Assembly: GCA_012719395.1 (NCBI GenBank) | Contig: JAAYAL010000055.1 | Coordinates: forward strand, 1 to 41,701 | Reading direction: 5' to 3' | Length of the DNA stretch: 41,701 nt | Source: Gaiellales bacterium | GTDB lineage: Bacteria; Actinomycetota; Thermoleophilia; RBG-16-64-13 | In this document: one piece after another, positions 26,348 to 34,482 of the stretch | Layout: every line of letters starts with the position of its first letter | How positions within the stretch are numbered: the first letter of the stretch is position 1 | Position numbers and translations under genes: made by a program | Notes under the pieces: model-generated | Database searches by the model: none | Told to the model about the DNA's origin: nothing | Seen by the model: the letters and a program-made list of their open reading frames with translations, nothing else

Positions 26348-26376
26348 ATTGTATCGAACATTTGTTCGTGGCACAA
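26348..26376 (-). promoter_or_regulatory. Distal rpoD promoter with LexA box in the spacer
   Basis: On the minus strand: -35 TTGTGC (26376-26371), exactly 17 bp, -10 TACAAT (26353-26348). The start point would be about 26341, giving a leader of about 155 nt. The spacer contains the SOS box. Confidence 0.6.
26355..26368. promoter_or_regulatory. LexA (SOS) box
   Basis: CGAAC-ATTT-GTTCG on the plus strand (CGAAC-AAAT-GTTCG on minus) is a perfect match to the gram-positive/actinobacterial LexA core CGAAC-N4-GTTCG. It sits between the -35 and -10 of the rpoD-facing promoter, where repressor binding would exclude RNA polymerase. Relative to the plsX -10 (26416) it is about 50 bp upstream. Confidence 0.7.
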
Positions 26377-26412
26377 CGTCTTCTTCCCATTCATGTTCCC
26401 CTGTTCACCCTT

Positions 26413-26421
26413 TGCTAGGAT
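26413..26421 (+). promoter_or_regulatory. Extended -10 promoter for plsX
   Basis: TGC followed by TAGGAT (26416-26421). No clear -35. Predicted start near 26428, leader about 78 nt. Confidence 0.4.
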
Positions 26422-26505
26422 GTGTGCGGGCAGCGCGTGGTTCCCAGAGGCGGCTTCTCTGGTCCGATTGACGCGGCCGGTTGGCGTGGCCAGACCGAGG
26501 GAGTG

Positions 26506-27555
26506 ATGAGCGAGGGGATGTCGGTGGACAAGGTGACTCTGGCCCTGGACGCAGAAGGCGGCGACAGGGGGCCCGCGGAGATCATTTCCGGCGCCTTGCA
26601 GGTCGCCGGGCCCGAGCTTCACGTGCGTCTTGTCGGCCGCCCTGAGCACATTCGACCGTATCTTCCTCGGGAAGCGCCGGTCTTGGACTTCATCGGTGTG
26701 GAAGCCGCCGGATCGGTCATCTCCTTCCATGAGGAGCCCGCCTGGGCGGTGCGGAACAAGCCGGACAGTTCCATCGCGGTGGGAGCACGCCTGGTGGCGC
26801 ACGGCGCAGCACAGGGCTTCGTCTCCGCCGGTAGCACGGGGGCCATGGTGGCAGCCGGCCTCTTGCTGGTGAAACGGATCAAGCAGGTCAAGCGCCCGGC
26901 CATCCTGGTGGTCCTCCCCGGCGAAGGCGGCCCGGTGGCCATGCTGGATGTTGGCGCCAACGCCGACTGCCGTGCGGAGTACCTGCTGGACTTCGGCCTC
27001 ATGGGATCCGCCTTCGCGCACGCCGCGCTGGACGTGGCGGTACCGCGGGTGGGGCTGCTCAACATTGGTGAGGAGGAAGGCAAGGGGAACGAGCTGAGTC
27101 GAGTGGCTCACGGCCTGTTGGCCGGGGCCCCCATCCACTTCGTGGGGAATGTTGAGGGCCGGGACCTCTTCGCCGGCAAGGCGGACGTGGTGGTCACGGA
27201 CGGGTTCACGGGCAATGTGGCTTTGAAGCTCCTGGAAGGCACAGCGGGCTATCTGCTGGGGCGCGTGAGAGAGGCGGCTGCTGTGAATGCGCGCTCCAAG
27301 CTGGGCGGTCTGTTGTTGCGACCGACCCTGCGCGGCGTGAAACAGGCACTGGATCCAGAAGCATACGGTGGGTCGTACCTGCTGGGCCTGCGGGGACTGC
27401 TCATCATCTGTCACGGGGCTTCGAGCTCGCGTGCCATCGCCAACGCGCTCACCTTCGGTGCCAAGGCGGTCCGCAATGGCGTGCTCACTCGCCTGGAGGC
27501 GGAACTGGGTCGCGTCATGCCCGGCGTGGCTCCGGGCCCGCCTCTCCGTGATTGA
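26506..27555 (+). CDS. plsX: Phosphate acyltransferase PlsX
   Basis: Makes acyl-phosphate from acyl-ACP for phospholipid synthesis. The protein has LALDAEGGDRGP at its start (family LDAMGGD), FVSAGSTGAMVAAGLLLV, LDVGANADCRAEYLLDF, GLLNIGEEEGKGNEL, FVGNVEGRDLFAGKADVVVTDGFTGNVALK and a C-terminal GLRGLLIICHGASSSRAIANAL. The length of 349 residues is normal. ATG 26506 is used; ATG 26518 is an alternative, and both have crowded ribosome sites. acpP follows after 45 nt and has its own promoter within the end of plsX. Confidence 0.93.
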   Translation: MSEGMSVDKVTLALDAEGGDRGPAEIISGALQVAGPELHVRLVGRPEHIRPYLPREAPVLDFIGVEAAGSVISFHEEPAWAVRNKPDSSIAVGARLVAHGAAQGFVSAGSTGAMVAAGLLLVKRIKQVKRPAILVVLPGEGGPVAMLDVGANADCRAEYLLDFGLMGSAFAHAALDVAVPRVGLLNIGEEEGKGNELSRVAHGLLAGAPIHFVGNVEGRDLFAGKADVVVTDGFTGNVALKLLEGTAGYLLGRVREAAAVNARSKLGGLLLRPTLRGVKQALDPEAYGGSYLLGLRGLLIICHGASSSRAIANALTFGAKAVRNGVLTRLEAELGRVMPGVAPGPPLRD

Positions 27556-27561
27556 TACAAT
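27553..27561 (+). promoter_or_regulatory. Extended -10 promoter for acpP
   Basis: TGA followed by TACAAT (27556-27561), overlapping the plsX stop codon. The start point of about 27568 would leave a 33-nt leader with the ribosome site AAGGAG. The word matches the thiolase promoter at 212-220. Confidence 0.5.
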
Positions 27562-27600
27562 GCACGACTAGCCTGACCACGGAACACGCAAGGAGCCTTG

Positions 27601-27840
27601 ATGGATAAGGACGAAATCTTCGCCAGGGTGCGGGCCATTCTGGTGGACCAGCTTGGCGTGCAGGAAGAAATCGTGACGCTTGAGGCCTCTTTCCAGGAGG
27701 ACCTGGAGGCGGACAGCCTGGATCTGGTGCAGCTGATCATGGAGCTGGAAGACCAGTTCGGCATCAAGATCTCGGATGAAGAAGCGGAGCAGATCCTGAC
27801 GGTGGGGAACGCTGTTGACTTCATCGCCTCTCAGGTCTGA
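27601..27840 (+). CDS. acpP: Acyl carrier protein
   Basis: Carries growing acyl chains on phosphopantetheine. The 79-residue acidic four-helix protein has the DSL attachment site in [15 protein letters not shown] (Ser about 37), preceded by SFQEDL and followed by [23 protein letters not shown]. The start is ATG 27601 with AAGGAG five nt upstream. It lies between plsX and rnc, as in many gram-positive genomes, and probably has its own promoter for the high expression this protein needs. Confidence 0.96.
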   Translation: MDKDEIFARVRAILVDQLGVQEEIVTLEASFQEDLEADSLDLVQLIMELEDQFGIKISDEEAEQILTVGNAVDFIASQV

Positions 27841-27877
27841 AGACGGCGGAACGGGTGGGGCGGGGGGTCTGTCGGCC

Positions 27878-28624
27878 ATGCGCCACGGGCCCCCCGTCTC
27901 ATTGATGGATGTGCTGATGGACCTCCCCAAGCCGTTATTGTTCCAGGCGCTGACGCACCCGCATTCGGTGGTGGAGCGCACGGAGTCGTACGAGCGTCTG
28001 GAGTTCCTGGGAGACAGTGTGCTGGGACTCGCCGTTGCCTCCTTTCTCTACCGGCGGCTGGAGGGTGAGGAGGAAGGACGGCTGGCCAAGCTCAAGGCCT
28101 TTGTCGTCTCGCGCACCAGCTGTGGCGTGGTGGCGCGCATGATCGGGGTCCCGGAGCTCATCCTGCGCGCCTCGCCGGTGGACCGGGAGCACCGCGCGGA
28201 GTTGGCGCAGAACTCCACCATGTTGGGGAATGTGTTGGAGGCTCTGATCGGGGCGGCGTTCTTGGCTTTCGGCTTTGAGGCGGTGGCGGAACCCGTGGCC
28301 TTCGCCTTCCTGCCTCGGATTGACTACGCACTCCACAACGAAGTCGACTACAAGAGCACTCTCCAGGAAGCGCTGGTGGCGCAGGCGAAAGCTGTTGGCT
28401 ACCAGCTCCTGGAAAGCGCAGGCCCTGCCCACAACCGTACCTTCACGTCAGCGGTGCGGGTGGACGGGGTGGAGATGGGCCGGGGGAGGGGTCGAAGCAT
28501 TAAGCGCAGCGAACAGACGGCGGCCCTGGAGGCGCTCATCCGCTTGGGCCTGCTGAGGCGCGCCGCGCCGGAGGCCGGGCCGCCTTCGACTGACGTGGCC
28601 CGGCCGGTGGGGAAGGCGGACTGA
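27878..28624 (+). CDS. rnc: Ribonuclease III (with an Asn in the metal site)
   Basis: Double-strand RNA processing enzyme for rRNA and mRNA. The catalytic domain has the signature YERLEFLGDSVLG (Glu39, Glu42, Asp46 from ATG 27878), then SRTSCGVVARMIG and the second acidic site in MLGNVLEALIGAAF. There Glu121 is present but the usual Asp three residues before it is Asn118. The C-terminal dsRNA-binding domain runs from DYKSTLQEALVAQAKAVGY to KRSEQTAALEALIRLGLL. The start is uncertain: ATG 27878 with a G-rich upstream stretch, or ATG 27905. A TTG at 27815 would overlap acpP. smc begins 3 nt after the stop. Confidence 0.92.
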   Translation: MRHGPPVSLMDVLMDLPKPLLFQALTHPHSVVERTESYERLEFLGDSVLGLAVASFLYRRLEGEEEGRLAKLKAFVVSRTSCGVVARMIGVPELILRASPVDREHRAELAQNSTMLGNVLEALIGAAFLAFGFEAVAEPVAFAFLPRIDYALHNEVDYKSTLQEALVAQAKAVGYQLLESAGPAHNRTFTSAVRVDGVEMGRGRGRSIKRSEQTAALEALIRLGLLRRAAPEAGPPSTDVARPVGKAD

Positions 28625-28627
28625 CCG

Positions 28628-31600
28628 GTGGCCTTCCTCAAGGCCATCGAGCTGCGCGGCTTCAAGACCTTCGCGCGTCCCACCGAGATCCTGCTGGTGC
28701 CCGGGGTGACGGTGATCATCGGCCCCAACGGCAGCGGCAAGAGCAACCTGGCCGACGCCGTGCTGTGGGCCCTGGGCGAGCAGAGCCCCAGTGCCCTGCG
28801 GGGCAAGGGCATGCAGGACGTGCTCTTTGCAGGCTCCAAGGGCCACCAGCCCAGTGCCGCGGCAGAGGTCAACCTGCTCTTTGACAACTCGCAGGGAGAA
28901 TTCCCCGGCGGCTACCAAGAGGTGCAGATCACCCGTCGCGTGCTGCGCGAGGGCGCCTCGGAGTACTTCATCAATGGCTCGGCCTGCCGCTTGCTGGATT
29001 TGCAGGAGCTGTGCGCGGCGGTGGGACTGGGCCGGGAGATGCACAGCGTCATCAGCCAAGGCAAGGTAGACGAGCTGCTGAGCTCCAGCCCCGCGGCGCG
29101 GCGCGCGCTGGTGGAGGAGGCGGCGGGCCTCAGCCTCTACAAGAAACGCCGGGATCGGGCGCAGGCCAAGATGAGCCGGGTGCGGCAGGATCTGGAGCGG
29201 GTGGGGGATGTGGAGCGCGAGCTGCGCACCACGCTGCGACCGCTCAAGCAGCAGGCCTCAGCGGCGCAGAAGCATCTGGAGCTGAGCGAGGCCGCCGCCG
29301 AGTGCCAGGCACTGCTTGCGCTGCGCACGGTGAGCGGGCTGCTGGAAGAGAGCGGGGCGCTGGAGGAGGCACGTGAGCGGCTATTGCAGGCGCGGGCGCG
29401 CAACGAGCGGGAGCTGGAGTCTCTGCGCGGCAGGCGGGCGGAAGAGGAGGCGGCCTTCGCCCGCGCCTTGGCCGATCGCGAGGAGCGGGCGGCCGCTTTC
29501 CACCGCGCCCAGGCGGATGCGCAGCGGTTGGAGCAGCGGCTGAGCCAGGCACGTCAACGCTATGCCCGTCTGGAGGCGGAGGCAGAGCGCATGCGCCGCC
29601 GCCGGGAAGCGTCGGAGGCCGAGCGGGCCCAGGCGCAGGCGCGGCTGGACGCGGTGGCCGGCCTGCCCGCCCTGAGCGAAGGGAGACTCGGGGTTGTGCG
29701 CCGGGCGGCGGCGGCGCTGGCAGCACAGTTGGAGGAGCGGCGACCGCTTCTGCAGCAGCTGGACGCGGGCGAGGAGTCCCGCAAAGACGCCATCCTGGAG
29801 CTGGAAAGCCGGCGCAGCCGGGATCGCCAGCGCTTGGAGATGCTGCGCCGTGAGCGGGAGGAGATGGGGCGGCGGCGGCAGGCGGCGGCCGCCCGCGGGG
29901 CGGAAGCCGCCGACACGCTGCGCGGGCTGGCAGAGCAGCGGGCGGAGGCGGAGGAGGACAGGGCGGCGGCGGCGGCGGCGGCGGCGGCCGCCGCCGCCGC
30001 CGCCCGCGGGGCGGCAGGCGAGCTGGCCGGAGTGAGGACCAAGGTGTCGCAGGCGGCGGCCGCCCTGCGGGGTGAGCAGGAGGTAGTGTCCTCGCTGGAG
30101 GGCAGGTTGCGGGTGCTGGAGGGCGTCCTCCATCGCCGCGACGGCTTACCGGTGGCAGCTGCGGCGTTGCTGCAGGCGCGGCCCGGTGCACGGTTGCTGG
30201 TGGAACTGCTGCAGGTCTTGCCCGGCTACGAGCAGGCCGTGGCCGCCGCCCTGGGTCCCCTGGCCGACGCCGTGGTGCTGGAGGAAGAGGCCGACGTCCG
30301 CGTGCTGGCGGGGGCGGCCGGACCCCTGGAAACCATCAGCACGGGGCGGAGCGCGGAGGTGGACGTGGGGAAGGTGGGCGCCGGCGGGCAGGATGGCGCC
30401 GGCCGGGCGGGCGGGTTCCCCGTGACGCTGTGGGACGTGATCTCTGCGCCGGCCGGCGTTATCACCTGCTTGCGCAGGCTGTTGCCGCCCACCACGCTGG
30501 TGGAATCGCTGGAGTCCTGGGAACGGGAGTGGGGACCTCCACCGGGTGACGGAAGGCTCGTGTCCTCCGGTGGTGAGGTGGTGACCTACGGGCTGCACGC
30601 CGCCCGGCGATTGAGCGTGGGCCCTGAGGCCATAATGCGGGCCAAGCGGGAGACGGTTGAGTGCCGGGCGGCGCTGGAGGAGGCACAGGCGGCCGTGGCG
30701 GAGGCCACCGAGCGCCTCGTCCTGCTGGAGCAGACGGCCGCTCACGCCCAGGCAGAGCGTGAGGAGCGCGAGCGGGCGGCGACGGAGGCACGGCGGGCGG
30801 TGGCGCGCCTGCAGGAGGCGGAGAGTGTCCTGCGCAGCCGCTTCGATCAGGCGCAGCAGGCAGGCGTGGCGGCCCAGGGCGAGGCGGAGCGCTTGGGTGA
30901 GGCGCAGCACGGTCTTCAGCAGGAGGAGGGCGAGCTGGAGGCGACGCTCAGGGATAGCGAGGGGGGGCTGAGCGCGGAGCGCGAAGCCCTCCGTGGCGCG
31001 CGGGAGGAGCAGGAGCAATTGCGCAGGCAAATGGCCTTTCTGCAGTGCAAAGCCTCACAGGCGGCGGTGCTGGAGGTCAGGCTGCGCGAGCAGTCCCGGG
31101 CGCGCCGTCAGGAGCTCGATTTCGTCACGCGTCAGGCAGAGGCGGCCGACGCCGCCCTGGCCCGGCTGCGCCCGCGGGAGGCGGCGGTCGCGGCCTTGCT
31201 TCCTGAAGTGGGCGTTCTGGTGCAGGTGACCGAGGCTCTCGCGGTCTATGCAGCCGGGGCGGTGCGTCACCTTGAGGGGAAGGCGGATGCCTCGCGGCAA
31301 ACCAGCGCCCAATTCGGGGAGGTGCTGCGCGAACTGGCGGATCGGGAGGCCGGCCTGCAGCGGGAGTTCGCCACCACGGGGGAGGAACTGGCGGAGACGC
31401 AGGTGAGGCTGGCCCACCTGGCCGACCGGCTGCAGCAGGAGGAGGAGCGGCTGGAAGAGCTGAAGCGCCGGCACCTCTCGCCACGCTCGGTCACTTTGGA
31501 GGCCGCGCTGGAGGGTGAAGCGGAGCAACTGGCGGCACGTCTGCAAGATCTGCTGGACAAGAAGGAGCGCTTGGGGCCGGTCAACCCGCTGGCGGACCGG

Positions 31601-32257
31601 GAATGCCGGGAGGTCTCTGAGCGACTGGCTCTCATTAGCGAGCAACGCCGTGACCTGGAGGGCTCACTGGCCGAGCTCACCAAGGTCATCGACGACCTGC
31701 AGCGGCATATCGCCACCGTGTTCGCCTCCTTCTTCGAGGAGGTCCGCGTCAGCTTTCGGGAGATGGTGTCCGTGCTTTTCCCGGGGGCGCGCGGCGAGCT
31801 GAGGCTGGAGGAGACCAAACCGGCAGACGGGGCGGACGCTGAAGAGGGGGCGGAGGAAGACGTCGCCCCCGGAGGCCGGTGTGCACCGATCCTGGGCATC
31901 AACCTGCAGATCAAGCTGCCCCACAAGGCGCCGCGCACGCTGACGCTGCTGTCCGGGGGCGAGAAGGCCCTCACTGCCATCGCCTTCCTCTTTGCCCTGT
32001 TCCTAGCCAAACCCTGCCCTTTCTATATCCTGGATGAGGTGGAGGCGGCACTGGATAACCACAACATCGGCCGCTTTCTCTCTCTCCTCACCCGCTACCA
32101 GGAGCGGACGCAGTTCCTGGTGGTGACGCACCAGAGGCGGACCATGGAGATCGCTGATACTCTCTACGGTGTCACCATGGGCGAGGATGGGGTGTCGCGC
32201 GTGCTGTCCCGGAGGCTGAGGCGGCCGGACGGAGCGGTGCGGCAGGCATCGTCCTAG
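28628..32257 (+). CDS. smc: Chromosome segregation protein SMC
   Basis: Condensin ATPase of 1209 residues, normal for the family. The N-terminal head has GFKTFARPTEI and Walker A GPNGSGKSN; two long coiled-coil arms flank a hinge at about residues 500-640 (LLQVLPGYEQAVAAALGPLADAVVLEEEADV); the C-terminal head has the signature LLSGGEKALTAIAFLFALFL and Walker B FYILDEVEAALD. The first arm contains a run of 14 alanines (GCG x8, GCC x6 at 29963-30004) that forms a perfect DNA palindrome. The arms are extremely Ala/Arg/Glu-rich. Start is GTG 28628, 3 nt after rnc. ftsY follows. Confidence 0.95.
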   Translation: MAFLKAIELRGFKTFARPTEILLVPGVTVIIGPNGSGKSNLADAVLWALGEQSPSALRGKGMQDVLFAGSKGHQPSAAAEVNLLFDNSQGEFPGGYQEVQITRRVLREGASEYFINGSACRLLDLQELCAAVGLGREMHSVISQGKVDELLSSSPAARRALVEEAAGLSLYKKRRDRAQAKMSRVRQDLERVGDVERELRTTLRPLKQQASAAQKHLELSEAAAECQALLALRTVSGLLEESGALEEARERLLQARARNERELESLRGRRAEEEAAFARALADREERAAAFHRAQADAQRLEQRLSQARQRYARLEAEAERMRRRREASEAERAQAQARLDAVAGLPALSEGRLGVVRRAAAALAAQLEERRPLLQQLDAGEESRKDAILELESRRSRDRQRLEMLRREREEMGRRRQAAAARGAEAADTLRGLAEQRAEAEEDRAAAAAAAAAAAAAARGAAGELAGVRTKVSQAAAALRGEQEVVSSLEGRLRVLEGVLHRRDGLPVAAAALLQARPGARLLVELLQVLPGYEQAVAAALGPLADAVVLEEEADVRVLAGAAGPLETISTGRSAEVDVGKVGAGGQDGAGRAGGFPVTLWDVISAPAGVITCLRRLLPPTTLVESLESWEREWGPPPGDGRLVSSGGEVVTYGLHAARRLSVGPEAIMRAKRETVECRAALEEAQAAVAEATERLVLLEQTAAHAQAEREERERAATEARRAVARLQEAESVLRSRFDQAQQAGVAAQGEAERLGEAQHGLQQEEGELEATLRDSEGGLSAEREALRGAREEQEQLRRQMAFLQCKASQAAVLEVRLREQSRARRQELDFVTRQAEAADAALARLRPREAAVAALLPEVGVLVQVTEALAVYAAGAVRHLEGKADASRQTSAQFGEVLRELADREAGLQREFATTGEELAETQVRLAHLADRLQQEEERLEELKRRHLSPRSVTLEAALEGEAEQLAARLQDLLDKKERLGPVNPLADRECREVSERLALISEQRRDLEGSLAELTKVIDDLQRHIATVFASFFEEVRVSFREMVSVLFPGARGELRLEETKPADGADAEEGAEEDVAPGGRCAPILGINLQIKLPHKAPRTLTLLSGGEKALTAIAFLFALFLAKPCPFYILDEVEAALDNHNIGRFLSLLTRYQERTQFLVVTHQRRTMEIADTLYGVTMGEDGVSRVLSRRLRRPDGAVRQASS
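29971..30004. repeat. 34-bp perfect palindrome from GCG/GCC repeats inside smc
   Basis: A run of GGC triplets flows into GCC triplets around a central GGCC, giving two 17-bp arms with no spacer. It encodes part of the 14-alanine run in the SMC coiled coil. Such a sequence can extrude a cruciform or form an mRNA hairpin and is prone to slippage or assembly error. Confidence 0.85.
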
Positions 32258-32322
32258 CGAGGCTTGTGGGGCGCTTCGGTAGGTGCAGCCGGTCCTCTTA
32301 GCGGGCGGATGGGGAGGCCTTC

Positions 32323-33318
32323 GTGTCGTACGACTGGTCAGAAGTGTTCATTGGTGTGTCGCCCAGCGCGCAGGTTGCGGCGCAGGCGGCCAAGGAGGAG
32401 AAGAAGGGTTGGTTCCGCAGCCTGCGGGAAGGCCTGTCCAAGAGCCGGAAAGCCATGGCTCAGCAGCTGTCGGCCATCCTCAGCGATCGGATCACCGAGG
32501 ATGCCTGGGAGCGGATCGAGGAGGCGCTCATCTTCGCCGATGTGGGCGTGGCCAGCACGGTGGCCATCGTGGACAAGCTGGAGCAGATGACGGATGCCGG
32601 TGAGATCACCGATTCGCGGCAATTGCTGACCGGGCTGCGCAGGGTGACGGCGGATCTGTTTTCCCCACGCGATACCCGCATTGATGTCTCCTCTCGGCCG
32701 GCCGTCATCCTCATGGCCGGCGTGAACGGGACCGGCAAGACCACCACCATCGGCAAGATCGCCTGGCACCTGAAGGAGCTGGGCAAGACCCCCCTGCTGG
32801 TGGCCGGCGATACCTTCCGGGCGGCGGCGGTGGAGCAGTTGATCGAGTGGGGCTCGCGCGTGGGGGTGGACGTCATCCACCAGGAGCGCGGCAGCGACCC
32901 AGGCGCTGTGGTCTTCGACGGCTTGGCGGCGGCGGAGGCGCGGGGTGTGGACGTGGTCATCGTGGATACCGCCGGTCGCCTGCACACCCAGGTCAACCTC
33001 ATGCGTGAGCTGGAGAAGATCGTACGCGTGATCAAGAAGCAGAACCCGGAGGCGCCGCACGAGACTCTGCTCACCATCGACGCCACCACCGGCCAGAACG
33101 GTCTCATCCAGGCGCGGCTGTTCCAGGAGAGCGTGGGCCTGACCGGGGTGGTGCTCACCAAGATGGACGGCACGGCCAAGGGTGGCATCGCCGTGGCGGT
33201 ATCCCACGAGCTGGACGTGCCCATCAAGCTCATCGGTGTGGGCGAGAAGATGACGGATCTCAAACCCTTCGACGCTGCCGGCTTCGCCGAACTGCTCTTC
33301 CCGGAGGACATGCTGTAG
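32323..33318 (+). CDS. ftsY: Signal recognition particle receptor FtsY
   Basis: SRP receptor GTPase that docks ribosomes with Ffh at the membrane. The 331-residue protein has a short N-terminal extension (KEEKKGWFRSLREGL amphipathic helix), the N domain (RITEDAWERIEEALIFADVG), and the G domain with G1 GVNGTGKTTT, DTFRAAAVEQL, G3 VDTAGRL, G4 TKMDGTAKGG and GVGEKMTDLKPFD. The acidic A domain found in E. coli is absent. The start is GTG 32323 following GGGGAGG, 65 nt after smc. ylxM, often next, is missing; the 558-bp stretch up to the flavodoxin gene carries only debris. Confidence 0.95.
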   Translation: MSYDWSEVFIGVSPSAQVAAQAAKEEKKGWFRSLREGLSKSRKAMAQQLSAILSDRITEDAWERIEEALIFADVGVASTVAIVDKLEQMTDAGEITDSRQLLTGLRRVTADLFSPRDTRIDVSSRPAVILMAGVNGTGKTTTIGKIAWHLKELGKTPLLVAGDTFRAAAVEQLIEWGSRVGVDVIHQERGSDPGAVVFDGLAAAEARGVDVVIVDTAGRLHTQVNLMRELEKIVRVIKKQNPEAPHETLLTIDATTGQNGLIQARLFQESVGLTGVVLTKMDGTAKGGIAVAVSHELDVPIKLIGVGEKMTDLKPFDAAGFAELLFPEDML

Positions 33319-33438
33319 CGGGTTGAGGACAATGCGCCGGGGGAGGCATACAGCACCAGGCTTGGGCTTCGTGGAGGCAGGTCCGGCCGGCACGCCGGCC
33401 ATGCTGGAGATGCTGGTGCAGGGCGACCCCTCGCGTGC

Positions 33439-33621
33439 TACGTGGTGATCGCGGCCGCCATCCCCGGGGCGGTGCGAGTGGAGCGAGTATGCGCGCACGT
33501 CTTGCCGGCCGACTGGCGTGATCCGACTGCCGGCCCAGAACTGAAGGATCTGGGGGACCGCCTGGGCCTCAGGGCTGTCGAGTGCCGTGTCGGCCGTGTC
33601 CAGCGTCGTGATCCCCGCTGA
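33439..33621 (+). pseudogene. Possible C-terminal remnant of an aldo/keto reductase
   Basis: The frame reads YVVIAAAIPGAVRVERVCAHVLPADWRD and continues ELKDLGDRLGLRAV to TGA. The IPGA-x-x-x-E-x-V-x-x-x-x-x-AD pattern is like the cofactor-binding end of aldo/keto reductases. The preceding frame (MLEMLVQGDPSRATW, then stop) may be the shifted upstream part. No catalytic Asp/Tyr/Lys region is present. This is a weak match. Confidence 0.3.
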
Positions 33622-33815
33622 GAGCAACCACCTCCTCAACCCTTGTCAGCCGGATTTCGCGCGCATAGAGATTGGGGAGCCGCAGCCCTTTCTCACCGAT
33701 CCAAGGTTGATCGGGAAGGCCTCCTGAACTTGGCCTTTCTCGGCGTTGCGGCTCATGCGGTTGGGAAGTCGGGGACCACCGGTGGGCCGGACTCGCTATG
33801 CTGGGGCAGGCGGTT

Positions 33816-33821
33816 TAGAAT
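33816..33821 (+). promoter_or_regulatory. TAGAAT -10 box for the flavodoxin gene
   Basis: TAGAAT 55 nt before ATG 33877; the -35 is unclear. It would give a leader of about 49 nt with the ribosome site GAGGGGGAGAAG. Confidence 0.35.
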
Positions 33822-33876
33822 CGTGCGCTGCGGGAATGCCGCTGGTGGGCTCCGGTTCAGAAGCGAGGGGGAGAAG

Positions 33877-34482
33877 ATGACTGACATGGTACCGGAGGCG
33901 CGGGCCGCGGCATCGGGGTCCACGGAGAGAGTGCCGGTGGGGACGGTGACCGCCGCGAAGGATCCACGGCCGATTCTGGTAGCGTACGTCACAAAGTACG
34001 GCGCCACCAGAGAAGTGGCCGAGGCCGTGGCCACGGCGCTGCGGGAGGTGGGTTGCGAGGTGGAGGTGCGGCACGTGCGCCACGTGCGCTCCCTCGACGC
34101 CTATGGCGGCGTGGTGCTGGGTGCCCCGCTCTACATCGGCCGCTGGCCCAAGGAGGCACGCGCCTTTCTGAGCCGGCAGCAGGCATCTCTGCGCGTGCAT
34201 CCGGTGGCCGTGGTCTCCGGTGGGGCCTTGGAGGCGGACGAAGCGCAGGTGCGGGGTGTGCGTGAGCAGATTGACAAACAAATGGCCCAGTTCCCCTGGC
34301 TCTCGCCCGTGGATGTGCTGGCGGTGGGGGGCAAGTACGATCCGGCCTCCTTGCGGTTCCCGGACAGCCTGCTGGCCAAGCTGCCGGCATCGCCACTCCA
34401 CGGAGCCTCCGTCTCCGATGCGCGCGATTGGGAGGCCATCGCCGACTGGGCGCGATCGGTGGCGGAGAGACTCGGCGCGTAG
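33877..34482 (+). CDS. Flavodoxin domain protein (HemG-like)
   Basis: The 201-residue protein has an N-terminal tail of about 35 residues and then a flavodoxin fold: ILVAYVTKYGATREVAEAVATAL is the FMN phosphate loop, GGVVLGAPLYIGRWPKEARAFL the loop around the isoalloxazine, and VAVVSGGALEAD follows. This resembles the menaquinone-dependent protoporphyrinogen oxidase HemG and stand-alone flavodoxin-domain proteins; the DWEAIADWARSVAERL C-terminus is also typical. No haem genes are nearby, so I do not call it hemG. The start ATG 33877 has a good GGGGGAGAAG. It interrupts the usual ftsY-ffh neighbourhood. Confidence 0.8.
   Translation: MTDMVPEARAAASGSTERVPVGTVTAAKDPRPILVAYVTKYGATREVAEAVATALREVGCEVEVRHVRHVRSLDAYGGVVLGAPLYIGRWPKEARAFLSRQQASLRVHPVAVVSGGALEADEAQVRGVREQIDKQMAQFPWLSPVDVLAVGGKYDPASLRFPDSLLAKLPASPLHGASVSDARDWEAIADWARSVAERLGA

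Larger units (their letters stand above)
26188..26505. other. 318-bp divergent control region, rpoD / plsX
   Basis: No gene was found. The region holds two minus-strand -10 boxes for rpoD, a LexA-type box in the distal promoter, a 9-bp inverted repeat in the rpoD leader and an extended -10 for plsX. The DUF177 and rpmF genes that often precede plsX in this neighbourhood are absent. Confidence 0.6.
33319..33876. other. 558-bp region after ftsY with no intact gene
   Basis: Apart from a possible aldo/keto reductase remnant at 33439-33621 and a -10 box at 33816, nothing was recognised. Reading frames on both strands are broken or compositionally odd. Confidence 0.5.

Noticed and set aside
29940-30010. 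Alanine run in smc as a frameshift or assembly gap
   Set aside because: The reading frame is intact on both sides and the coiled coil continues, so no break is needed to explain it, though read support should be checked.
33338-33639. Minus-strand frame with GITTLDTADT, similar to an aldo/keto reductase N-terminus
   Set aside because: The residues that follow do not fit the family, and the overlapping plus-strand IPGA reading is the better (still weak) match.
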